Made by a program: the position numbers and the translations under genes. Source: Lotus japonicus (taxonomy: Eukaryota > Streptophyta > Magnoliopsida > Fabales > Fabaceae). Taken from it: a DNA stretch of 64,000 bases. The notes beneath the pieces are model-generated. The model did no database searches and had not been told where the DNA came from. It saw only the letters and a program-made list of their open reading frames with translations. Below, in pieces: positions 57,301-64,000 of the stretch (positions are counted from its first letter, which is position 1; each line of letters starts with the position of its first letter). Location: NCBI RefSeq assembly GCF_012489685.1, contig NC_080044.1, positions 18,456,369 through 18,520,368 on the forward strand, in the 5' to 3' direction.

Positions 57301-57996
57301 AGATTTATTTTGGTGGCGGTGGACTATTTTACTAAGTGGATTGAAGCGGAATCAATGGCGAAAATAACAGCAGAAAAAGTCAAAAAGTTTTATTGGAGAA
57401 AATTGGTTTGCAGATTTGGCGTTCCAGCAACTATCGTCTCAGACAATGGAACACAGTTTACAAGCAGGAGTGTGAAGGATTTTTGTGCAGGAATGGGAAT
57501 TGAGATGCGTTTCGCCTCAGTTGAGCACCCTCAAACAAATGGACAAGTGGAGTCAGCGAATAAAGTCATTCTCAATGGAATTAGAAAGCGTCTAGGCGAA
57601 GCTAAGGGATTATGGGCTGAAGAGTTAATCACGGTCATTTGGGCGTACAATACAACTCCTCAATCAACTACTGGCGAATCGCCTTTTAAGTTGACTTATG
57701 GGGTAGATGCTATGATACCAGCAGAATTGCAGGATGTAACTTTCAGGGTGGCGACTTATAGTGAAGAGCAGAATGACATGAATAGATTGGTTGATCTCAA
57801 TTTAGCAGAGGAAACGCAAGCAGAAGTTCGTTTGAGGCAGGCAATGGTAAAACAGAGGTCGGAAAGGCGATACAATTCTAGAGTGGTTCCGAGGCAAATG
57901 AAAGTTGGTGATTTGGTTTTGCGCAGGAAGGCGAAGGGGCCTGATGATTCGAAGTTATCGCCTAATTGGGAAGGACCTTACAGGATTCTGCGATAG
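54325..57996 (+). CDS. pol: Retrotransposon Pol (protease, RT, RNase H, integrase)
   Basis: The first ATG is 54370; numbering starts there (1208 aa). Protease: VLLDQGSSADLIY near residue 15, a D-x-G-S-S active site. RT: FGLKNAGATYQRLMD, catalytic YVDDM at 398-402. RNase H: VDGSSN near 678, E near 714, TDSQ near 738. Integrase: a zinc-binding HHCC segment ending CDKCQ, then D965, D1025 and E1061, with D-35-E spacing between the last two. The GPY module (WEGPYRIL) is cut by TAG at 57994-57996, but the frame stays open to TGA at 58087-58089 with typical Tat C-terminal residues. All catalytic residues seen are intact. Confidence 0.93.
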   Translation, partial: DFEGVQPHEDDPIVVMLRIADYEIERVLLDQGSSADLIYGDAFEKLGLNVSDLLPYDGSLVGFSGEKVFVRGYVELKTVFGEGKNAEAFAIKFLVVKCTSPYNVLIGRPSLNRLGAIISTRHLTAKYPLSRGGVGILKADQMVARKCYSESFKQYGHLGKKAVKEGHRVYEVDLEQLEVILDPREGFSEHKMKSEEETKAIQIGERNLKVGVNLTTSQESRLVKLLSENMDLFAWSAKDLPGIDPEFICHKLALNPGAKPIVQFKRKMGEEKAEAVKVETNKLLEAGFIREVKYPTWLANVVMVKKANGKWRMCTDYTDLNKHCPKDSYPLPNIDKLVDRASGFGMLSLMDAYSGYHQIRMYQPDEEKTAFMTNQANYCYQTMPFGLKNAGATYQRLMDKVFDKQVGRNMEIYVDDMVVKSEEMMAHCSDLEEAFGEIRKHNMRLNPEKCSFGIQSGKFLGFMITRRGIEANPDKCKAILDMQSPASVKDVQKLTGRIAALSRFLPCSGEKSAPFFQCLRKNKTFHWTEECEKAFQSLKDHLSRPPILAKPIPGIPLSMFISISDNAVSSVLLQESKDDMRIIYFVSHALQGAEIRYQKIEKAALALIISARKLRPYFQGFPIVVKTDLPLRQVLQKPDLAGRMVSWTVELSEFEITFDRKGLVKAQVLVDFVNEMSSSEKNMEVGEWSLSVDGSSNVKGSGAGIILEGPGGVTVEQSLKFDFKASNNQAEYEAIIAGLKLAIEMGVKSIMIKTDSQIVSRQIQGEYQARDAQLAKYLLKAQGLIKQIGTVQVNYVPREENTRADILSKLASTKKPGNNKSVIQEVLSSPSIEEDETMMVLTLADSDWIGRIKKCLEAEGSDVMTFSKDQIREASHYTLLGGQLYRRGIGIPLLRCVPKDEVERIMFEVHEGVCASHVGGRSLAAKVLRAGFYWPTLRGDCMEYVKKCDKCQIYADLHKAPPETLSSMSSSWPFAMWGVDILGPFTPAGSQIRFILVAVDYFTKWIEAESMAKITAEKVKKFYWRKLVCRFGVPATIVSDNGTQFTSRSVKDFCAGMGIEMRFASVEHPQTNGQVESANKVILNGIRKRLGEAKGLWAEELITVIWAYNTTPQSTTGESPFKLTYGVDAMIPAELQDVTFRVATYSEEQNDMNRLVDLNLAEETQAEVRLRQAMVKQRSERRYNSRVVPRQMKVGDLVLRRKAKGPDDSKLSPNWEGPYRILR

Positions 57997-58246
57997 CTTG
58001 GTCAAGGGGCGTATCATTTGGAAGAGTTATCTGGGCGAAGGGTCCCAAGGGCTTGGAACGCACAGCATCTCCGTTACTATTACAGTTGAAGTGCAGGGTG
58101 GTTTGTTTAGTCTGTTTGGTTTTGTACAGTTTGTTTCAGTGAATGTTTGTCCAAGACTATGTTTTGTTGTTTCAGTTTGTGTGTTGAAGTCTACGTTTGT
58201 TGGTTGTATTGTTTAAGACTATGTTTGTTGTGTAAGACTAAATTCG

Positions 58247-58362
58247 ATGCACTCTTTTCTCTACCCCAGGCGGGAGAGTTTTTAACGAGGCATCAATTAT
58301 TAATGAATAACAGGTATGCACTCTTTTCTCTACCCCAGGCGGGAGAGTTTTTAACGAGGCAT
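58247..58362 (+). repeat. 47-bp direct repeat pair downstream of pol
   Basis: Two near-identical copies (58247-58293 and 58316-58362), each with CTCTACCCCAGGCGGGAGAG and then TTTTTAACGAGGC, lie 69 bp apart. The remaining 58363-59181 between pol and the antisense gene has no coding signal. Confidence 0.9.
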
Positions 58363-59181
58363 AACCTTTTTAAAATGATCAAGGGCTTATCATTTTACTT
58401 ATTTCTTTTACCCATAGCGGAAACTTATCAACTAAGGTCTATCAATTGGGCGACGTCAGACAATTGAGAAAAAAGTAAGTCTCTTAAAACAAGAGCATTC
58501 GGCCACGAATTCATAAGCACAGTCTTAAATTGGATTTAAGCTTGTCCAAACTAAGCACAAGTCTCCACGCGAGCGTACTAATGAAATCAAATATGTTGAC
58601 TTTGATTTCCATGAGTAACTATGTCAAAAATGAAAAATTTGACTAAGTTATGTTCACAAAGGCCTTATGATTCCAAAGTAGTTGGTTAAGTTTAAACTTT
58701 ACGACATTTAAAGAGATTCATTCAAGGGTATTTTACCATGTACAGTAAAATGAGAGGGTAACGTCTTCAGCTAAATGACGAGGGCGGACAGATTTCGGTG
58801 AAAGGTTAGTAAATGTCATTTGTGTTAAGTTATATGTTTAAGTTATGTGATAACTTGAATAACTGAGTAAAGTTATGCTGATATTTTTAAGTTGTATGGT
58901 AACTTAGATGACTTAGTAATGATATGTTTAGTTATAGAATTAGTTACTGTGATAGTTGTTTGGGTGCGAAAAGGATAATGTTATTTCTGAAGTCATGAAG
59001 TTTTAGGTTTTTGGCGAAACAATTAGAATATGAAGTATTCATATAATGCTGAAGGAAAATTCATTACGATATGAGAAAAGTTCGGTACATGAGAGCAAGG
59101 AAAACAAATAAACGAAGATTAAAGAGACCGGAGGTCTTTTACATAATTTTCTAAAAAGAAAAAAGGGAATGAGACTTGTTG

Positions 59182-61083
59182 CTAATGGTTTTCTCCCTCT
59201 CCTTCTTTGCGGTTGACATTTTCTTCTTCATTCTTGTCTTCTTCTTCTTCTTCTTCTTCTTCTTCTCCTTTCCCATCCGCGTTATCCGGGCTGATCAGTT
59301 TTCCATCTATGATACGAGCATAAGGGTTTGCACCCTCCAAGTTGATCGCCAGGTCAGGATTGAGAAAGGAGATTTGATTTAATGCTTTGGCGAAGCCAGC
59401 TTCAAATTGATCCAAAACAGAACATTGCAATTCAGCAATTTCTGTTTTCATTTTAGAATTCTCATCCAGGGTTTGGTTATGAACAGTAGTTATTTGGGCG
59501 AGGTCAGCTTTCACTTTGTCATTTTCCTCAGTTAATGTCTGAACAGAAGCTTTGTGATTTTCAGCAGTCTTCTTTGCATCCTCAATCTCTACAGCCAAAT
59601 CAGCAGCCTTTTTCTCATTCGCTTTGTTGGATTTATCTAACAACTTCAACGTTGCTTTCAACTTCCCAATTTCTTTTTCTTTTTCTTCAACAAGTTTGGC
59701 ATTGGTGAGGCCATCGAATCCATTAGATTCTAGGTCAATCATCTTGGCGACTGCAGCAATTTCTAAGCCTTTGGTCATCATAGCTTGGCAGGCCTCTTTT
59801 AAACCCATCTTCCTCATCTTCTCACGGTCAGCTTCAAAAACCAAGTTTGTCTCCACCAGAGAGTTGAAATCTATCTTTGAATCCCAAAGTGAAGTTACTT
59901 CAGTGGAGGTCAGTTCTTCAAACTCCTTCAGCAAGTTCTTCCAGCAAATAGGCGGAGCGCTTGATGAGCAGCCTTTATTCGTCCCTGGCGAATCATTTCT
60001 GTTCATAAATTGCTCTAAGGAAGTCTGGTTCGAAGCTTTGTTCTTCTGAGAGGCAGGTTCTTCAGTCTTTTTCTTTTTCTTGGCGGGGCGACCAACTTCT
60101 GTGCCAGAATGGCTGGTGTCTTGATCGGCAACAGACTTTGAAGGATTCCTTTTTTCACGGGCGGCCTGTTGTTCACGGCGAAAGCGGAGGAGATCCTCTT
60201 CAGTAAGGCGAGCCATTTTACCTACAGTAGTATAGTAGTGTTAGAATATGAGAAGATTTTAATATAAAGTGGAAAGGTAAAATGCATAATGAGATGCCTT
60301 ACCAATGTATTTACCCACTTCATTCTTAGAAAGGGCGGCCATAAAATCTGCAAGGTTCAATCCTAAGCCAGATAAAAGTTGGCAATCTACTAATTCTGAT
60401 TCAGTCAAGGCATCCTCGGAAATTTTGATGATGCCTTCATATTGGTTCGTCCAGTAGAACGGAAATCGGGGACTCCCGTCATCAAAGTAAAAAATATCTT
60501 TACAGGGTTCTGATTCACGGAGTTTGAAAAATTTTCCTTTGAAGTGTTTATAGTGACTTTTGAATAAAGTGAATAGTCCTAAACCCCTAGCAGTAGCAAG
60601 CGAAACGTATTCACCTCTAACGTTTCGCCCACATGTCTCAAAAAAGTAGAAAAACTTATTACTGGTGGGTTCGATTTTTAGAGTTAGGCATAAAATTTCA
60701 AAGGCTTTTAAATACGCCCAAGCATTGCCATGAAGTTGGGTAGGAGCTACATTCAGAAGGGTTAAAACGGAACAGGTGAAGTCAGAGAAAGGCAGAGTAT
60801 ACTTCAAATCGGAAAATAAGTTTTCAAAGAGATAGGTAAAGTTTCGCCCCTGATTATCTGGTCCCCCAAAACAACACGGCTCATCAGGGGCGCAGGGAAT
60901 TATGTCCAAATGTGCATCTAGGCCATCTTTCCTAAAGTTGTATTTAGTGACTAAATCTATAATAGCTTTTGGAGTAGAGTATTTAGAGAATTGTTTTTTG
61001 ATTTTACTAGCCACCCATAGGGAATCGGCAATAGGTAGAACACTAGGGGTAGGAGCTTCTTTACGGGAACGTTTGGAAACCAT
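59182..61083 (-). CDS. Antisense ORF of the Tat element (gypsy-type domain plus coiled coil), spliced
   Basis: Coding exons 61083-60303 and 60221-59182; donor ATTG|GTAAGG and acceptor CTGTAG|GT restore Gly, giving 606 aa. Residues about 85-235 (FENLFSDLKYTLPFSDF, APTQLHGNAWAYLKAFEILC) match the plant-specific 'transposase (putative) gypsy type' family (PF04195). The second exon is a long coiled coil (about 390-530) and ends in a Glu-rich tract from a (GAA)n repeat. Such antisense genes are known from Tat elements (e.g. Grande-type); their function is unsettled. A TATA box at 61449-61457 and a 5'-UTR intron (61281-61096) indicate a separate promoter. It would be transcribed opposite to the genomic RNA. 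Confidence 0.85.
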
Positions 61084-61095
61084 TTTCAGAGTATC

Positions 61096-61281
61096 CTGAA
61101 AGTAAAAGGTTTAGAAGTGTAAGACGGAGATGGAATAGAGTATGAGTTTTAGTTTAAAATGCAAGTTTTATGCAGTGTTTTCTGGGTAGAGAAAGAGTTA
61201 TGGGGTTAAAGGTAGGAACTTTCATGCACAAATTCATGTGAAAGTATAAAAATAAAGAAGAAGAAAGAAAAGGATTGTTAC
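61096..61281 (-). other. 5'-UTR intron of the antisense gene
   Basis: Donor CTCAG|GTAACA at 61281 and acceptor ACTTTCAG at 61096, leaving a 12-base leader before the ATG at 61083. Predicted from splice signals only. Confidence 0.5.
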
Positions 61282-61448
61282 CTGAGAAAAAGGTGGAAAC
61301 TTGGAAGATTGCTGGGATGGTCGATGCCAAATGCAGGAAGCACAGAAATGGGTTTGGCAGAGAAGAAGTAAAGTGTTGGATTTCTTCTGGGGAGAGTATG
61401 GGTAGTAAGGAAATGCAAGTGAATGACAAGGGAAGTAAAATGTGAGGC

Positions 61449-61457
61449 TTTATATAG
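61449..61457 (-). promoter_or_regulatory. TATA box of the antisense gene
   Basis: CTATATAAA on the minus strand, 366 bp upstream of the antisense start codon. It is a strong plant TATA consensus placed well for the 5'-UTR exon that ends at the donor at 61281. Confidence 0.6.
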
Positions 61458-61914
61458 AGAAGGAAGGAGGGGTGAAGGGATGAGATGAAAAGGTGAATTG
61501 ATTAGCAGGCGAGTGGACGCGTGCTTCTATGTAGACACTCAAGGGTCAGTTTTGACGTTAGATTAAAGGGACACGTTAGTCAAGAATTTGAATTTGAACG
61601 GTTGTGATTCCTTGTAAAAGTCAAGTGGAAAGGACGTTTCAGTCCGGAAGACACGACGTTTCAAGGACAATTGGAACGGGCACGACTTTCTGAGGTCGAA
61701 TTTATTTCGTGTGCTTTTAATTATACTTATTTCTCATGATGGTAATTATGGCAGTGGGATTTAAAGACGCATGATAATGCTGCGGTTCAAGTTTTCAAAA
61801 TTTTGTGGATATCTGTTGATGTAATTATAGCAGGAAAAAAAATGATGACTCTTCCCACAGAAAAGGCCTAGGAAGTGATAGGTGCAGAGATTTGACAGGC
61901 TCGATTCAACACGC

Positions 61915-61938
61915 AAGAAAAAGAGAAGAGGAAAGAGA
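61915..61938 (+). other. Polypurine tract, displaced from the 3' LTR
   Basis: A 24-base uninterrupted purine run of AAGAAAAAGAGAAGAGG type. It ends five bases before a TG at 61944, but 154 bp before the repeat start at 62093. No purine-rich tract adjoins 62093 itself. The stretch 61458-61914 shows no gene. Confidence 0.6.
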
Positions 61939-62092
61939 TAGTCTGATGTGCTTATTGTTTTTCGCTTCTATTTAAATGTACATGTGTTATGATTTACACG
62001 CCTATTTCAATTATATTATGAATGCATTAATGATTGTGGGCTGATTAAAGACACTTTCGTCTTATTCTAAGCCTTAGTGTCTTGTGGGCTTG

Positions 62093-62371
62093 TGGTCTGA
62101 CATGGGCGTACCAATGCATAAGACACTTGGGCTGATCATTTTGTATATCTAATGGGCCGGGCAACCCATGGTTCGTTTGGACCGAAACCCAAGTTATATA
62201 AAACAGGAACCACCCAAGCGGTGGGAGGATCTATCATTTTCACGCATTTTTCATCTTGTTCGTTCCTTATCGCTCTCAATTGATTAGCCCTTGCTTGATT
62301 TTCATTGGTCTATTTTACATTCCTTTCGTTCTAAATCGATTAGCCCGAGAGGATAGTTCCATACCGGAACA
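62093..62371 (+). repeat. 3' LTR
   Basis: 279 bp, identical by eye to the 5' LTR, followed by the target duplication ACTTC. TATA-like motif at 62194-62203. Confidence 0.93.
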
Positions 62372-63375
62372 ACTTCTATGTTTTTTTTTCCAGAAGAACA
62401 CAACACCAGCATCACCCACTTTCCTTCTTCCTTTCAACGTGAATTACTATCACCACACTTTCCTCTCCTTCTCATGAAGGCCGCCACCACCACCGTTCTT
62501 CTTGCTTCCTCAGTCGCAACTCGCAAGCCACCATGAGGAAGCCAAACCATCATCACTGCGTCTTCTTCTTCCCATGAGAGCCACCATGAACGAACCAGCA
62601 CCACCTTGAAAAACACGACCGCGAGCTCCTCTCCCCTGTCCCCAGCGAGCACAGCCGCACCACCACCGCTTCCAGAAACGACAAAGAACAGAGGAAAAAA
62701 TGAAACCCTAACCTGGTGGTGGATTTGGGGATTTGGGGTTTTGGTTTTGGTTTCTCGATCACTCCTTCTCCTTGCATCGCCTGGTGGTGGATTTGGGGAT
62801 TTGGGGTTTTGGTTTCGAGTGGGGGTGGGGGTGGAGGTTTCAGTTGCAGGTGGGGGTGGGGATGGGGTTTCGGTTGCAGGTGGAGTTGGGGGTTGGGTGG
62901 AGTTTTAGTTTGGCCGTTTGGGGGTGGGGGTTGGAGGTTGAGGTTTGGGGATGGTGTTGGAGGTGGATATTGAAGTTGCAGGTGGGGTGGATGTTGCTGG
63001 GTTTAGAAGATGAAGGTGTTGGGTGTTGAAGATGAGAATGATGAAGATGATGGTGTTGAAGATTAGATTTTTAAATTAGGTTTATTAGATTATTAGGTTG
63101 TTTAGTTTAGGATTATTAGATTAGGTTTTTATTAAGATTTTTTTTCTGATTATTTTGATGACTTGGTATTAAAAATTAATTTTTTAATATTTTTTAATTA
63201 AAAAATAATGAAAAAAGCCAGGTGTCACTGATGACTAGGACGAAATTGGGATTTGGTCTTAATTGAATTAAAAAAAATTCTTAGGGACCCAATTTGATGT
63301 AAAAATTTTCTAGGTCATGGATTTGATTCCCTTTGTAATCTCAGGGGCCTTTGGACCCTTTAAGCCTAATACTTT

Positions 63376-63917
63376 GGAACCCTAAATTAGTAACCTTCAT
63401 TCCTCTCTTGCTTTGCTCCGTCGAGTCCTTCCTTTCTCCATCGTCGCCTGAGTTACTAAGTCGATGCCCTTCGTCGTTCATTCCTCCGATCTATGGTGTG
63501 ACGTTGTCGCACACTCCTTCGCTGATACCCAAAATCGTGAAGCCCTAAGACAAGAGGTAAGTACCGATTCTTCTCTTCTTCTCTCATGGTTTTATGATTC
63601 GAGTTTGTGGGTGGGAACAAAAATCCTTTTCTTAATCGCGAAACCTTGGCGGTATTTTGGGGATTTTGTGGATGGGGACCAAAAACCTTTGATTAATCGC
63701 GATTGAGATGTTACATTTGAGGGTGGGGACCAAATTCCATGTTGCATGTAAGATTTTGTGATTAGGAACCAAAACTTAATTGTGATTTTAGGGTTGATTT
63801 GGTTGGATTCTGTGGGTGAGGACCATATTTAGGGTTAACGTTTTTCTGGGTAGGGACCAAATTGATGAGAATTGTCCCTAATTTTTCATGTTTTTTATTT
63901 CTTGTTGTAGGAAAAAC
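63376..63917 (+). other. 5' region of the MULE-6 transposase gene
   Basis: Resumes the interior of MULE-6 after MULE-7. An open stretch from ATG 63464 ends in a good donor AGAG|GTAAGT near 63556, and an acceptor TTGTTGTAG lies at 63902-63910. These probably frame a 5'-UTR or first intron. Confidence 0.4.
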
Positions 63918-64000
63918 ATGAATTCCACACTAGTTGTTCATCATAGTGGGGAATTTGTGCTTATCTCTCGGGCTGAGTATGTAGGGGGTGAGGTTTATGC
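63918..64000 (+). CDS. N-terminus of a MuDR-type transposase (cut by the window edge)
   Basis: ATG at 63918 opens MNSTLVVHHSGEFVLISRAE followed by YVGGEVY and runs off the window. HH-G-x-F ... Y-x-GG is the usual opening of MuDR-family transposases in plants (compare VVHHGG.F....Y.GG). It follows an intron acceptor and lies inside MULE-6. Only 27 codons are visible. Confidence 0.55.
   Translation, partial: MNSTLVVHHSGEFVLISRAEYVGGEVY

Larger units (their letters stand above)
52536..62371 (+). mobile_element. Ty3/gypsy (Tat-lineage) LTR retrotransposon with antisense gene
   Basis: Two 279-bp direct repeats (TGGTCTGACATGG...ACCGGAACA), identical by eye, enclose a primer-binding site, gag, pol and an antisense gene. 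The 5-bp target duplication ACTTC is perfect (52531-52535 and 62372-62376), and the sibling MULE-2 supplies the shape of the empty site. Order PR-RT-RH-INT with the integrase last places it in Ty3/gypsy. The C-x-x-H-type gag knuckle and an antisense ORF between pol and the 3' LTR point to the Tat lineage. Two in-frame stops interrupt gag-pol. 9836 bp. Confidence 0.95.
52250..63366. mobile_element. Long-TIR MULE-7, interrupted by an LTR retrotransposon
   Basis: Left arm GGCTTAAAGGGTCCAAAGGC and, inward from the right, GGCTTAAAGGGTCCAAAGGC; the arms are about 170 bp and nearly identical. A perfect 9-bp duplication TAATACTTT flanks it (52241-52249 and 63367-63375). After removing the LTR element and one target copy, 1276 bp remain, colinear with MULE-2 at 13334-14618. 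The interior (62372-63100) is GC-rich with GTGGGGGTGGGG-type repeats. Confidence 0.93.
51977..64000 (+). mobile_element. MULE-6: host element split by insertions; right end outside the window
   Basis: A MULE-like left arm begins GGGTTAAATATGTTCGGGG at 51977 and runs to about 52190. It is interrupted at 52241 by MULE-7, and its interior resumes at 63376 with 5'-UTR-like sequence and a MuDR-type transposase start at 63918. Being the only long-TIR MULE here with apparent transposase coding, it may be the autonomous source of related elements. Its right arm and target duplication are not visible. Confidence 0.6.

Noticed and set aside
59228..59268. CTTCTTC array as a regulatory microsatellite
   Set aside because: It is the (GAA)n tract coding for the Glu-rich end of the antisense protein.
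59624..60049. Plus-strand open frame rich in Ser and Phe
   Set aside because: It is the complement of the coiled-coil exon of the antisense gene.
62434..62908. Gly/Trp-rich plus-strand frames near the right edge
   Set aside because: They translate GTGGGGGTGGGG-type repeats in the MULE-7 interior in several frames at once.

Overview
This window is nuclear DNA of a flowering plant. The evidence is AT-rich sequence, short GT-AG introns, TATA boxes, plant gene families (a TIR-domain immune protein, a WW-less PIN1 parvulin, an ER-type MSRA5, a FAR1/MULE protein) and very dense, nested plant transposons. A eudicot, probably a legume, fits best; that is inference from the style of the genes and repeats, not a database match. 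No tRNA, rRNA or CRISPR was seen.

Host genes are few and mostly on the minus strand. They are a partial unidentified gene at the left edge (1-397), a two-exon TIR-X gene (5765-2006) whose intron holds a hAT element carrying a LINE fragment, a PIN1-type prolyl isomerase (37627-35405), and a four-exon MSRA5-like methionine sulfoxide reductase homologue (50574-45479) whose introns hold four small transposons.

The main discovery is a candidate 23.5-kb Mutator-superfamily element at 8358-31816. Its ends are 17-bp inverted repeats matching at 15 positions, flanked by a perfect 9-bp duplication. Inside are an intact three-exon FAR1/MULE transposase running inward from the right end and four genes running inward from the left: a B3-like acidic protein, a protein with a viroplasmin/RNase-H1-N domain plus a coiled coil, and two tandem Ulp1 (SUMO protease)-fold genes with the same exon pattern. 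Both Ulp1-like genes lack the catalytic cysteine. The element also holds an apparent SnRK2 kinase exon and several younger nested elements. The layout recalls Kaonashi (KI) MULEs, which carry Ulp1-like genes, but is larger and richer in cargo.

The rest is mostly transposons. Long-TIR MULEs with 9-bp duplications lie at 6372-7563, 13334-14618, 32175-33147, 46126-46647, 50718-51963 and 52250-63366. hAT-type elements with 8-bp duplications lie at 3263-4797, 33907-34708, 48286-48833 and 49028-49504. A decayed L1-type LINE fills 38033-44199, head-to-head with PIN1. At the right edge, three elements are nested: a Ty3/gypsy Tat-type LTR retrotransposon (52536-62371, LTRs identical by eye) sits in a MULE (52250-63366), which sits in another MULE that opens at 51977 and whose MuDR-type transposase gene seems to begin at 63918. 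The retrotransposon carries an antisense, spliced gene with its own TATA box (61083-59182).

All boundaries and splice sites were read by eye, with reading phase checked across each exon junction given.
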